Notes: generated by a model not told the origin, from the sequence alone. DNA of 64,000 nt from Flavobacteriales bacterium (GCA_020635715.1 JACJZG010000001.1:1-64000), one strand, 5' to 3'. Numbered from the stretch's first letter, positions 8,953 to 16,591 are shown. Made by a program: numbers and translations.

Positions 8953-10368
8953 ATGAAGACCCGTTACGTCGACCTCATCGAGCAGACCTTCGACTTCCCC
9001 AGGGACGAATTCAAGCTCGACGATGATCAACTCCTTTGGAACGACCTCCACTTGACGGAATTGCTGGAGAAGCACGGCACGCCACTGCGGATCAGCTATC
9101 TCCCCAAGATCGGCGAGAAGATCGAGATGGCACGCAACAGCTTCGCCAAGGCCTTCGAGACGCATGGGTACACCGGCACCTATGAGTACTTCTACTGCAC
9201 CAAGAGCAACCACTTCAGCTACGTGATCGACAAGGTGCTGGACAAGGGGGTGAACCTGGAGACGAGCAGCGCCTACGACCTGGAGATGATCGAACTGCTC
9301 ATCGAGCGCGGGCGCATCACCAAGGACAGCACCATCCTGTGCAACGGCTTCAAGGATGAACGCTACATCAAGGGTATCGGCCGGCTGGCGAACCGCGGAT
9401 TCAATGTGGTGCCCATCATCGACAACATGGCCGAGATCTACCAGCTCGACGAGGTGATCGAAGGCAACTGCGACATCGGCATCCGCATCGCCGCGGAGGA
9501 AGCGCCCAAGTTCGAGTTCTACACCAGCCGGTTGGGGATCGGTTACAAGGACATCATCCCGTTCTACATGCGCAACATCAGCAAGCAGAAGAAGTTCCGC
9601 CTGAAGCTGATGCACTTCTTCATCAACACAGGCATCACCGACACCGCGTACTACTGGAACGAGCTGGGCAAGTGCGTGAACGTGTATTGCGACCTGTGGA
9701 AGCTCTGCCGCACGTTGGACACACTGGACATCGGCGGAGGCCTGCCCATCAAGAACAGCCTCAACTTCAGCTTCGACACGGACTACATGATCGGCGAGAT
9801 CGTCGGTCGGATCAAGGACATCTGTGAGGAGAACAAGGTGCATGAGCCGCACATCTTCTCGGAGTTCGGAAGCTTCACGGTGAGCGACAGCGGCGCCACC
9901 TTCTTCAGCATCGTCTACCAGAAGAAACAGAACGAGAAGGAGCGCTGGAACATGATCGACGGCTCGTTCATGACCACGCTTCCGGACACCTGGGCCATCA
10001 GCAAGCGCTTCATCATGCTCCCGGTGAACAACTGGAACGATGAGTACGAGCGCGTCTTCCTCGGTGGGATGACCTGCGACAGCGACGACTACTACAACAG
10101 CGAGCAGCACATCAACGCCATCTACCTGCCCAAGTTCCGCGAGGACCGCAAGCAGTACATAGGATACTTCAATACCGGTGCCTACCAGGACACCTTGGGC
10201 GGTTTCGGCGGGATCCAGCATTGCCTGATCCCGAAGCCCAAGCACGTCCTCATCGACCGACTGCCCGATGGAACGTTGACGGACCGGGTCTTCGCGGAAC
10301 AACAGAGCGCGGAGAGGATGCTCCAGCTACTTGGCTATCTGCCGATGGAGGAGCCGGTCCGGAAGTGA
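8953..10368 (+). CDS. speA: Biosynthetic arginine decarboxylase (short Bacteroidota form)
   Basis: 471 residues, a PLP enzyme of the alanine-racemase-fold (fold III) decarboxylases, converting arginine to agmatine in polyamine synthesis. Lys84 in YFYCTKSNH is the expected Schiff-base lysine; the glycine loop LDIGGGLP lies at 259-265, and MTCDSDDYY at 373-381 matches the catalytic Cys/Asp segment near the C-terminus. The length is well below the roughly 630-660 residues of enterobacterial SpeA, as expected for the short Bacteroidota version. It lies 99 bp before a deoxyhypusine-synthase-like gene, so the pair probably works together in polyamine metabolism. Diaminopimelate or ornithine decarboxylase is less likely given the overall motif pattern. 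Confidence 0.9.
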   Translation: MKTRYVDLIEQTFDFPRDEFKLDDDQLLWNDLHLTELLEKHGTPLRISYLPKIGEKIEMARNSFAKAFETHGYTGTYEYFYCTKSNHFSYVIDKVLDKGVNLETSSAYDLEMIELLIERGRITKDSTILCNGFKDERYIKGIGRLANRGFNVVPIIDNMAEIYQLDEVIEGNCDIGIRIAAEEAPKFEFYTSRLGIGYKDIIPFYMRNISKQKKFRLKLMHFFINTGITDTAYYWNELGKCVNVYCDLWKLCRTLDTLDIGGGLPIKNSLNFSFDTDYMIGEIVGRIKDICEENKVHEPHIFSEFGSFTVSDSGATFFSIVYQKKQNEKERWNMIDGSFMTTLPDTWAISKRFIMLPVNNWNDEYERVFLGGMTCDSDDYYNSEQHINAIYLPKFREDRKQYIGYFNTGAYQDTLGGFGGIQHCLIPKPKHVLIDRLPDGTLTDRVFAEQQSAERMLQLLGYLPMEEPVRK

Positions 10369-10441
10369 ACATCATGTGCCGATAATGCTTGGGACAGGAT
10401 ACTTGCTCCTGCACCTGCTCCTTGCATTTCTCCCGCACTTC

Positions 10442-10449
10442 TATATTTC
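10442..10449 (+). promoter_or_regulatory. Candidate -7 box upstream of the deoxyhypusine-synthase-like gene
   Basis: TATATTTC differs from the Bacteroidota TAnnTTTG box at its last base and lies 18 bases before the start codon at 10468. It suggests the gene can be transcribed separately from speA. Weak evidence. Confidence 0.35.
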
Positions 10450-10467
10450 ACCCCCGTAAGCAGCATC

Positions 10468-11442
10468 ATGAGCGATCGACCGATAAGCAGCTTCATCGAG
10501 AAGCACTACCTGCACTTCAACGCCGCCGCCCTGGTGGACGCTGCGAAGGGCTATAAGGAACACCTGGCCCAGGGCCGGAAGATGATGGTGACCCTCGCCG
10601 GCGCCATGAGCACGGCCGAGCTGGGCAAGATCCTGGCCGAGATGATCCGCCAAGGCAAGGTGGACATCATCAGCTGTACCGGTGCCAACCTGGAGGAGGA
10701 CGTGATGAACCTCGTGGCGCACGACCACTACGAGCGCGTGCCCAACTACCGCGACCTCACCCCACAACAGGAGCGCGATCTGCTGGACCGCGGCATGAAC
10801 CGCGTGACGGATACCTGCATCCCGGAGCATGAGGCTTTCCGCCGTCTGGAGAAGCATGTGGTGGACCTGTGGACCGCGGACGACAAGAGCGGAAAGCGCC
10901 GGTTCCCGCACGAGTACTTCTACGAGATGATCAACTCGGGCGTCCTGAAGCAGTATTACCAGATCGATCCGAAGGACAGCTGGATGGTGGCCGCCGCGGA
11001 AAGGAACCTGCCGATCATCTGCCCCGGCTGGGAGGACAGCACCCTGGGCAACATCTTCGCGGGGCACTGCCTCAGCGGTGATTGCAAGCCCGGCATGATG
11101 AAGAGCGGCATCGAGTACATGATGTTCCTGGCCGAATGGTACACCGCCAACTGCGGGGATGCCGGCATCGGTTTCTTCCAGATCGGAGGTGGCATCGCCG
11201 GGGACTTCCCCATCTGCGTGGTCCCCATGCTGCACCAGGACCTGCAGCGGGACAACATCCCCTTCTGGAGCTATTTCTGCCAGATCAGCGACAGCACCAC
11301 CAGCTATGGCAGCTACAGCGGCGCCGTGCCCAACGAGAAGATCACCTGGGGGAAACTCGACATCGACACGCCGAAATACATCATCGAAAGCGATGCCACT
11401 ATCGTGGCGCCCCTCATATTTGCGTACGTCCTCGACATGTGA
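10468..11442 (+). CDS. Deoxyhypusine synthase family protein
   Basis: 324 residues matching the NAD-dependent deoxyhypusine synthase fold across its length (GAMSTAELGKIL, CTGANLEEDV, GWEDSTLGN, QIGGGIAGDFPI). Lys296 in TWGKLDIDT aligns with the catalytic lysine (SWGK) that accepts the aminobutyl group from spermidine. Eukaryotes and archaea use the enzyme to modify eIF5A, which bacteria lack; bacterial relatives are thought to make homospermidine or another aminobutyl transfer product. Its position after arginine decarboxylase supports a polyamine role; the true acceptor is unknown. The next gene starts three bases after the stop. Confidence 0.88.
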   Translation: MSDRPISSFIEKHYLHFNAAALVDAAKGYKEHLAQGRKMMVTLAGAMSTAELGKILAEMIRQGKVDIISCTGANLEEDVMNLVAHDHYERVPNYRDLTPQQERDLLDRGMNRVTDTCIPEHEAFRRLEKHVVDLWTADDKSGKRRFPHEYFYEMINSGVLKQYYQIDPKDSWMVAAAERNLPIICPGWEDSTLGNIFAGHCLSGDCKPGMMKSGIEYMMFLAEWYTANCGDAGIGFFQIGGGIAGDFPICVVPMLHQDLQRDNIPFWSYFCQISDSTTSYGSYSGAVPNEKITWGKLDIDTPKYIIESDATIVAPLIFAYVLDM

Positions 11443-11445
11443 CCC

Positions 11446-11844
11446 ATGCAACGCCTGATCCGCTCGTTCAACACCCTTACCGATGCGCTGAAGGAGACCC
11501 TTCAGGAGCAGTACCCCGATGGGATCGACTCCACGCACATCAAGACCATCCCTACTGCCAAGGGGGACATGCTCCGTGTGATCGAACTGCGCACTCCCGA
11601 CGCGCTGTACCTGATCAAGATCAACCCCGAGAGCCGGGAGGAGATCGAACAGTTCCTCGATCAGGAGGATGGCGGAGGCGCTAATGGGGATGATGGGGAT
11701 GACGGCCCGGACCTGGAGGGTGCCGAAGGTGGGGATGACGACAACGATGACATGGACGACGCCGACGACGATGGAGATGATGACGGTGATGACGACGAAG
11801 GAGGCGACGCGGATGATGGCGGGGATGATGATGACGAGGATTGA
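11446..11844 (+). CDS. Small protein with extreme acidic Asp/Gly tail
   Basis: 132 residues, starting three bases after the deoxyhypusine-synthase-like gene and so probably in its operon. The first 72 residues form a compact domain (SFNTLTDALKETLQEQYPDG, TPDALYLIKINP); the rest is almost entirely Asp, Gly and Glu. I recall flavobacterial proteins of this shape, sometimes labelled DNA primase only because of the acidic tail; I see no primase motif. The tail could bind cations, polyamines or basic proteins, which is speculation. The coding stretch is low-complexity GAT/GAC repeats and may vary in length between strains. Confidence 0.8.
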   Translation: MQRLIRSFNTLTDALKETLQEQYPDGIDSTHIKTIPTAKGDMLRVIELRTPDALYLIKINPESREEIEQFLDQEDGGGANGDDGDDGPDLEGAEGGDDDNDDMDDADDDGDDDGDDDEGGDADDGGDDDDED

Positions 11845-11944
11845 CGTCCCCGCTGTGAACAGGTGACCATGGGATCCTGAACGAATGAGCGCCTCCGGAA
11901 CACCGGGGGCGTTCTTAATTTGGACTGGCCACAACGCCCGACCC

Positions 11945-12361
11945 ATGCACGGCAACTTCCACCTCGCCTTCGCCACCACGGACCTGAAGCGCATCAAGGC
12001 CTTCTATGGCAAGTTCCTCGGTTGTGCGGAAGGACGCAGCGCCGAGACCTGGGTGGACTACGACTTCTTCGGTCACCAACTCACCATCCAGGAAGTGCCC
12101 GTCACCTACCGGACAGCCCGGGTGTACAATCCGAAGAGCACCATTCCCAGCAACCACTGGGGCATCGTACTGGGCATGGATGATTGGACGAAGTTGCGCG
12201 ACAAGTTCGTCAAGCTGGGCCATTCCTTCTTCATCGAACCGCAGACCGTGATGAAGGGCGAAGTGGGCGAACAGGTGAGCATGTTCATTGAAGACCCGGA
12301 CGGCCATGCGATCGAGTTCAAGGCTTTCGCGGAGCCGGCTGATCTGTTCCGTAAAGCATGA
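11945..12361 (+). CDS. VOC family (glyoxalase/bleomycin-resistance fold) protein
   Basis: 138 residues. I start at the ATG at 11945 (MHGNFHLAFATTDLKRIKAFYGKFLGC), where the fold begins; an upstream in-frame ATG at 11885 would add 20 unrelated residues. The protein shows the pattern of vicinal-oxygen-chelate proteins: an N-terminal HLAFATTDL strand with a metal-ligand-like His, a helix with FYGKFLG, a central SNHWGIVL repeat and a final MFIEDPDGHAIEFKAF strand with a Glu ligand. It may be a metal-dependent dioxygenase, isomerase or resistance protein; substrate unknown. It overlaps the next gene by four bases (ATGA). Confidence 0.85.
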   Translation: MHGNFHLAFATTDLKRIKAFYGKFLGCAEGRSAETWVDYDFFGHQLTIQEVPVTYRTARVYNPKSTIPSNHWGIVLGMDDWTKLRDKFVKLGHSFFIEPQTVMKGEVGEQVSMFIEDPDGHAIEFKAFAEPADLFRKA

Positions 12362-12555
12362 CGGCACGTGGTGCCATCGTCCTCTTATTGTTCGGTCTCG
12401 CGATCGGGATCGTTGGGAACATGTTCAGGCTGCAGCATTGGCCCTATACCGGTGCGCTGACGATCGGCGCAACGATGATCCAGGCGATCGCGGTGTTCGT
12501 GTTGATGGTGAAGGTGTCGCGCTATCCAGGCCTCAAGGACTTCCTTGACAGTTAG
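12358..12555 (+). CDS. 65-residue GldL-like two-helix membrane protein, copy 1
   Basis: The start overlaps the VOC gene stop (ATGA), so the two are probably translated together. The protein is two hydrophobic helices around IVGNMFRLQHWPYTGAL, which resembles the first transmembrane pair of the gliding and T9SS motor protein GldL (GxLFKxMHWPGA). It stops right after the second helix and lacks the GldL cytoplasmic domain. The glutamate that GldL carries in its second helix, important for proton-driven rotation, is not present here. It may be a lone member of the GldL-N family; whether it touches the motor is unknown. Confidence 0.75.
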   Translation: MTARGAIVLLLFGLAIGIVGNMFRLQHWPYTGALTIGATMIQAIAVFVLMVKVSRYPGLKDFLDS

Positions 12556-12603
12556 CGTTACCATGTTGATCGGTCGGCATTCCATCTTCAAATACCGACG
12601 ACC

Positions 12604-12801
12604 GTGAAGACCCGCACCGCCCTTTCCCTCCTATTCATCGGCCTCGCCGTCCTCGCGCTCGGCGGCTTGTTCAAGATGCTGCACTGGCCCTCGGCCAATA
12701 TCCAGCTGGTGCTGGGCACCCTGGCGCAGGTGACCGCATTGGTGGCCTTGGCGCTCAACGTCTCGCGCCGCCAGAACGTGAAGGAGTTGCTTGAGCGCTG
12801 A
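12604..12801 (+). CDS. 65-residue GldL-like two-helix membrane protein, copy 2 (GTG start)
   Basis: Same length and layout as the gene 48 bases upstream, with LALGGLFKMLHWPSANIQLV even closer to the GldL helix pair. The start is GTG (VKTRTALSLLF). The tail SRRQNVKELLER parallels SRYPGLKDFLDS in copy 1, so the two are a tandem duplication. The second helix (LVLGTLAQVTALVALAL) has no acidic residue where GldL has its key Glu. The stop codon lies inside a 16-bp palindrome at 12794-12809. Confidence 0.75.
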   Translation: MKTRTALSLLFIGLAVLALGGLFKMLHWPSANIQLVLGTLAQVTALVALALNVSRRQNVKELLER

Positions 12802-12809
12802 TCAGCGCT
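12794..12809. terminator. 16-bp perfect palindrome at the gene end
   Basis: AGCGCTGATCAGCGCT is self-complementary, contains the TGA stop of the small membrane protein and lies between two convergent genes. It may end transcription, although no T-run follows. Confidence 0.4.
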
Positions 12810-12817
12810 ACCGATGA

Positions 12818-13213
12818 TCAGTAGGTGCGGTGGGATGCGAGCGCTCCACCTGCATCGTATCGCGTACCGTGCGTCAGGCGGCCCGATGAGTAGCGCAGCT
12901 GACCCATGGGCAGGTCCTGTGCGTCGCGGAACTCCCATACACCCTGCCGTTCACCATCACGGAAGCCGGCCCGGGTAAGCAAGGCACCGGTATCGCTGTA
13001 CTGCTTCCAGATACCATCCCGACGGCCCTTGCGGAAACAACCCATCTCCTTCACCTGCCCGTTCTCATGGTAGGTGATGAAGTGGATGCGATCACCATCG
13101 CTGTACCGCGTCGCACGCAAGGTCCCATCCGGCCAATGCTCCTGCTCCAGCAAAGTCTGGCCGTTCACGACCATCAACATCGTAGCGGCGATCAGGGTGA
13201 GGAACAGGCGCAT
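12818..13213 (-). CDS. Secreted MORN-2 repeat (YwqK-like) protein
   Basis: 131 residues. The ATG at 13213 starts a signal peptide (MRLFLTLIAATMLMVVNGQ). The mature part contains three or four MORN-variant repeats of the form YHENGQVKEMGCFRKGRRDG, WKQYSDTGALLTRAGFRDG and WEFRD. Similar proteins are labelled YwqK-family antitoxins by homology, but in Bacteroidota they are usually secreted proteins of unknown role and no toxin gene is adjacent. Transcription probably starts from the perfect TATCTTTG box at 13233-13240. Confidence 0.8.
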   Translation of the reverse strand: MRLFLTLIAATMLMVVNGQTLLEQEHWPDGTLRATRYSDGDRIHFITYHENGQVKEMGCFRKGRRDGIWKQYSDTGALLTRAGFRDGERQGVWEFRDAQDLPMGQLRYSSGRLTHGTRYDAGGALASHRTY

Positions 13214-13232
13214 TGTTCGAGGTGCTATGCCC

Positions 13233-13240
13233 CAAAGATA
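13233..13240 (-). promoter_or_regulatory. Bacteroidota -7 box for the MORN-repeat gene
   Basis: On the minus strand the sequence reads TATCTTTG, a full match to TAnnTTTG, 19 bases before the ATG at 13213. The leader would be very short, as is common in this phylum. Confidence 0.6.
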
Positions 13241-13329
13241 GCACACGGTTCACCAATAGTTCACATTGTATTAACATTGGAACCATCAACGCCCTCCGGT
13301 GGATATCAGGGAGTTGCACCCGCTACCAT

Positions 13330-14157
13330 TCAGAACGAGAGGCGCCCCTGCTGCTCCATGGCCATGCGCAGCTGCCCCACCTCCTTCCGCAATTCCACCA
13401 CACTGCGGGCCAGTTCGTCCCGGCTCAGGTTGGGCTCGGGCAATTCGGCGCTGATGAAGTGAACGAACTTCCAGATCTCCAACACGTTGGCCACCTGCAC
13501 CTCGTACGGGGTATAAAGCGGGTTGGTGCTGCACAACAACAGCGTGCCCTTCTCCTTCACCTGGTTGTACACCACCTTGAACACGATGCCATCGTCCTTG
13601 GTGACCACGATGTAGGGCTGCCCGTCGCGGATGGTCTGCCAGTTCTGGACGTACTCGCCCGTGACCCAGGAACCATCGTTCACCGGCGGCATGCTGTCCC
13701 CGCTGATCTGGAAGGTGCGGTACTTGCGGTCCCGTGCCAGGAATGGCATCTGGAAGGTGGGCAGGATGCTGATGTACTCCGGGTCGGCGTAACCAAGCGC
13801 ATAGCCGGCTTTGGCCTTCTCGGGCACCAGTTCCACATTCTCGCGATCATCGCGATCCACGGTGGTGGCCAGCACGCGCAGGCGCCGACCGCTGAGGTCG
13901 ATGTCACCGCCACGCTCCAGGATGCCCATCTGGCTTTCGCTGAGCGCCGTGAGGTCGTCGCGCAGCAGCTTGTCGATGCTCACCTTGAAGTACTCGCTCA
14001 TGCGCACGAGCAGGTCGAACGAGGGCTCGGCGCTGCCGTTCTCGTAGCCGCTGTAGCTGGAGCGTTTCACGTCGAGGGCCACGGCCGTTTCCTCCTGCGA
14101 GCGGCCCCGGCGGCTGCGCAGCAGTTTGATGTTGGATCCGAAGACTGGGTTCGCCAT
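13330..14157 (-). CDS. LexA-like XRE/S24 repressor
   Basis: 275 residues. Residues 5-65 are an XRE helix-turn-helix (LRSRRGRSQEETAVALDVKR...YENGSAEPS). The C-terminal half is an S24 self-cleaving peptidase domain: Ser155 in ISGDSM and Lys194 in GIVFKVVYN form the expected dyad, and Ala117-Gly118 in EKAKAGYALGY is a plausible cleavage site. A coiled tail follows. By analogy with LexA and phage CI, DNA damage would trigger RecA-assisted self-cleavage and relieve repression. It lies 24 bp downstream of the ORF6N gene, in one operon, diverging from dinB, which fits an SOS-type regulator. The target operator is not proven; a candidate lies at 14977-14993. Confidence 0.88.
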   Translation of the reverse strand: MANPVFGSNIKLLRSRRGRSQEETAVALDVKRSSYSGYENGSAEPSFDLLVRMSEYFKVSIDKLLRDDLTALSESQMGILERGGDIDLSGRRLRVLATTVDRDDRENVELVPEKAKAGYALGYADPEYISILPTFQMPFLARDRKYRTFQISGDSMPPVNDGSWVTGEYVQNWQTIRDGQPYIVVTKDDGIVFKVVYNQVKEKGTLLLCSTNPLYTPYEVQVANVLEIWKFVHFISAELPEPNLSRDELARSVVELRKEVGQLRMAMEQQGRLSF

Positions 14158-14181
14158 GATCGTGGAGGTTGTTGATGACCC

Positions 14182-14931
14182 TTAGTTCCGCAAGGTCGGT
14201 GAGAAGAGTTGTTCCAGGTCGTTCAAGGTGGATGCGATGTCCATGCCTTCGCCGGACCGTTGCCCCAGGCGTTCCAGGCGCAGCAGGAGGTCCTGGTTGC
14301 TGACGAGCACCTGGCGCATGCGCACGAAGAGCGCCATGATGCGCACGCTGATGGCCACGGCGCGTTCGCTGCCCACCACGCAGGCCAGCATGAGCACACC
14401 GGCCGCCGTGAAGGCCCGTGGCGCTTCGCCCGCATGACGCCGCACCGTGGCCGGCAGCGCTTCCACCTCCTCCGCGCTCAGGTGGAAGAGGGTGTGGCCC
14501 GGGAAACGGCTGGCATGCCGATCCACCTGCTGGCGCAGGGTGGGTAGGTCCACGCCGTAAAGCCCAGCAAGGTCGTTCTCCAGCACCACGAACTCCCCGC
14601 GCAGGGTGTGTGTGCGCCTTACAAGCCCTTCATCCGGAAAGGGATTCGCCCGGTAGCCGAAAGGGGGTTCCTTCACCAGCGCAGGCGTGGGGTCAGCGGT
14701 ATACGTGGTCGGCATGGGATGCATGGTGTTGATGTTCAGTGATCGGATGGTTGGAAGTCGATGGGCCTGCCGGGCCGCTGTGCCGGAGACCAGCGCGGTG
14801 AGATGATCGAAGATGGCCTGGATCTCCTCGTCGTGTGTGGAGAGGCGCCCCTCCAGCTCGGCGACCACGACCCGCGTGAGCGGTCCCGGCGTTGCGGCTA
14901 TTGACATGGTTCCCATCAATGCACGGATCAT
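14182..14931 (-). CDS. ORF6N domain DNA-binding protein
   Basis: 249 residues from the ATG at 14931, which sits just after a good promoter; the ATG at 14724 (MHPMPTTYT) is an alternative start just upstream of the core domain. The ORF6N domain (VRRTHTLRGEFVVLENDLAG, LYGVDLPTLRQQVDRH, FTAAGVLMLACVVGSERA) is a KilA-N-related DNA-binding domain common in phage and Bacteroidota genes. The N-terminal extension (VAELEGRLSTHDEEIQAIFD) resembles the usual C-terminal tail of the same family, as if a second copy had been lost upstream. It forms an operon with the LexA-like repressor. Its role is unknown; a regulator acting with that repressor is a reasonable guess. Confidence 0.8.
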   Translation of the reverse strand: MIRALMGTMSIAATPGPLTRVVVAELEGRLSTHDEEIQAIFDHLTALVSGTAARQAHRLPTIRSLNINTMHPMPTTYTADPTPALVKEPPFGYRANPFPDEGLVRRTHTLRGEFVVLENDLAGLYGVDLPTLRQQVDRHASRFPGHTLFHLSAEEVEALPATVRRHAGEAPRAFTAAGVLMLACVVGSERAVAISVRIMALFVRMRQVLVSNQDLLLRLERLGQRSGEGMDIASTLNDLEQLFSPTLRN

Positions 14932-14944
14932 ATTCCCGACAGTG

Positions 14945-14974
14945 CAAACATAATGACTAATTTATCGCCTGCAA
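14945..14974 (-). promoter_or_regulatory. Promoter of the ORF6N-repressor operon
   Basis: On the minus strand the region reads TTG, 19 bases, then TATGTTTG, matching the Bacteroidota -33/-7 pattern and ending 13 bases before the ATG at 14931. The short motif TGACTAATT (14954-14962) sits just upstream of the -7 box, and the palindrome at 14977-14993 lies next to the -33 element. Confidence 0.6.
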
Positions 14975-14976
14975 CA

Positions 14977-14993
14977 TGACGTCTAATTCGTCA
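14977..14993. promoter_or_regulatory. Candidate SOS-like operator (TGACG-N7-CGTCA)
   Basis: TGACGTCTAATTCGTCA is an inverted repeat with five-base arms around an AT-rich seven-base spacer. It lies between the ORF6N-repressor operon and dinB. The same core, GACG-N7-CGTC, with seven-base arms, lies directly upstream of the DnaE-type polymerase gene at 42061-42081. A self-cleaving repressor encoded next door is the natural candidate to bind it. This is inference. Confidence 0.5.
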
Positions 14994-15009
14994 ATAGAGA
15001 ACGATCGGT

Positions 15010-15190
15010 CGGACGGGGACTTCCGCCAGGGATGGAAGTGGCGGCCCGGCGAAGCGGAACGCGAGCAGCGCACGGAGCGAGGAGGCGACCAGCGGAAGCC
15101 CCCGCAGCCCGATGCGATGCGGCGTGGAGCAAGCCGGCCACAACGGACAGCCCGGCCGGCGGCCCTCACTTCGCTACGCTCGTGATGACC
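15010..15190. repeat. GC-rich intergenic repeat-like block
   Basis: A purine-rich, GC-rich stretch (from GGACTTCCGCCAGGGATGGA onward) with a CCGGCC/GGCCGG hairpin near 15136-15162 and no credible gene. It resembles intergenic repeats I recall from many Bacteroidota genomes, but no second copy was noticed in this window, so copy number is unverified. It separates dinB from the upstream operator by about 230 bases. Confidence 0.35.
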
Positions 15191-15245
15191 GTAGAACCTC
15201 GGAAGCCCGCGTCATGACATGCCCCAACTGATACGCCCCAACAAG

Positions 15246-16460
15246 ATGCAACGCACCATCCTCCACCTGGACCTCGACAGCTTCTTCGTGAGCGTGGAAC
15301 GCCTTGCACACCCGGAGCTGAACGGCCGCCCCATCCTCATCGGCGCCGACAGCGACCGCGGCGTGGTGGCCAGCTGCAGCTACGAAGCGCGGCGGTTCGG
15401 GGTGCGCAGTGCCATGCCCATGCGCACCGCCAAGCAACTATGCCCGGAAGCCATCATCCTGCGCGGCAACAGCGGCGCCTACATGCAGAAGAGCGATGAG
15501 GTGACGGAGATCATCCGCGAGCGGGTGCCGCTGTTCGAGAAGACGAGCGTGGACGAGTTCTACGTGGACTTCACCGGCACCGAGCGCTTCTATGGCGCCA
15601 TGAAGCTGGCCAGCGAGCTGCGGCAGTACATCGGCAAGGAGACCGGGCTGCCGAACAGCTTCGGGCTGAGCATCAACAAGACGGTGAGCAAGGTGGCCAC
15701 CAACGACGCCAAGCCCAACGGACAGAAGCGTGTGGAGCAGGGCACCGAGAAGCCCTACCTGGCGCCCAAGGCCATTGAGGCGATCCCCGGCGTGGGTGAC
15801 AAGACCGCCCACCTGCTGCGCAGCATGGGGGTGATGAAGATCGCCACCATGCAGGAGCTGCCGATCGACCTGATGAAGCGGCTGCTGGGCGAACACGGGC
15901 CGGTGCTGTGGCGCAAGGCGAACGGGATCGACGACAGCCCGGTGATCGCCTGGCACGAGCGCAAGAGCATCAGCACCGAGCGCACCTTCGAACGCGATAC
16001 CATCGACGTGGCCAAGCTGCACGGCCTGCTCACCGCCATGGCCGAGAGCCTCACCTTCCAGCTGCGCAAGGGCGCCAAGCTCACCAGCTGCGTGGCCGTG
16101 AAGATCCGCTACGCCGACTTCGACACGCACACGCGCCAGCAGCGCATCGGCTACACCGCCTGCGACCACATCATCCTACCCATCATCCACGACCTCTTCC
16201 GCGCGCTGTACGACCGCCGGCAACGGATCCGCCTGATCGGGGTGCGCTTCAGCCACCTGGTGGGCGGTGGCCATCAGATGGACGCCTTCACCGATACGCA
16301 GGAGGCCATGGACCTGTACCAGGCGATGGACCGCATACGCAGGCGCTTCGGCGACCGCACGGTGATGCGTGCCAGCGGCATGGACGCCAGGAGCATAGGC
16401 CGCATGGACAACCCCTTCGATGGGCAGGCACCGGTGCTGCTGGCGAACAGGAGAACGTGA
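15246..16460 (+). CDS. dinB: Y-family DNA polymerase IV
   Basis: 404 residues from the ATG at 15246, which opens with the family start HLDLDSFFVSVE; an upstream ATG at 15219 would add nine residues. Catalytic acidic residues are Asp9 and the Asp103-Glu104 pair in TSVDEFYVD; the helix-hairpin-helix EAIPGVGDKTAHLLRSMGV is in the thumb, and the little-finger domain ends at GVRFSHL. The enzyme copies damaged DNA in the cytosol with low fidelity and normally binds the sliding clamp. It sits divergently from the LexA-like repressor operon, which fits damage-inducible control, although the gap of about 230 bases from the candidate operator leaves its own promoter unclear. Confidence 0.93.
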   Translation: MQRTILHLDLDSFFVSVERLAHPELNGRPILIGADSDRGVVASCSYEARRFGVRSAMPMRTAKQLCPEAIILRGNSGAYMQKSDEVTEIIRERVPLFEKTSVDEFYVDFTGTERFYGAMKLASELRQYIGKETGLPNSFGLSINKTVSKVATNDAKPNGQKRVEQGTEKPYLAPKAIEAIPGVGDKTAHLLRSMGVMKIATMQELPIDLMKRLLGEHGPVLWRKANGIDDSPVIAWHERKSISTERTFERDTIDVAKLHGLLTAMAESLTFQLRKGAKLTSCVAVKIRYADFDTHTRQQRIGYTACDHIILPIIHDLFRALYDRRQRIRLIGVRFSHLVGGGHQMDAFTDTQEAMDLYQAMDRIRRRFGDRTVMRASGMDARSIGRMDNPFDGQAPVLLANRRT

Positions 16461-16482
16461 GGCTGGGGAAATGCAGAAATGC

Positions 16483-16562
16483 AATGGACACGAATGGACG
16501 GAAATGGACCTGTGGGGATCGTAATTGGAGGAGGGTCCATTCTCCGTCCAATCGTGTCCATT
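16483..16562. repeat. Long imperfect inverted repeat (hairpin) between dinB and the 4-helix gene
   Basis: The left arm 16483-16510 (AATGGACACGAATGGACGGA, continuing to AATGGACC) pairs with the right arm 16534-16562, with one bulge and one mismatch over about 28 bases and a 23-base loop. The arms are themselves made of an AATGGAC-type submotif. It may act as terminator for dinB, but its length and place before a 4-helix-bundle gene suggest part of a mobile or RNA-level element. Confidence 0.75.
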
Positions 16563-16591
16563 TGGAATGACCATGACTACATTTAGAACAG

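Noticed and set aside
8500..8956. Several 60-80 codon frames on both strands before speA
   Set aside because: No domain, no consistent start signal and overlapping one another; more likely leader or spacer DNA.
10441..11997. Long open frame of 518 codons on the minus strand opposite the deoxyhypusine-synthase-like gene
   Set aside because: It is rich in Val, His and Gly from reversed GC-rich codons, spans several real genes on the other strand and has no domain.
12818..13213. Antitoxin of a toxin-antitoxin pair
   Set aside because: The YwqK-like protein has a signal peptide and no toxin gene lies beside it.
14957..15217. Short frames on both strands between the ORF6N gene and dinB
   Set aside because: Arg/Pro/Gly-rich translations of a repeat-like GC block; no supporting signal.
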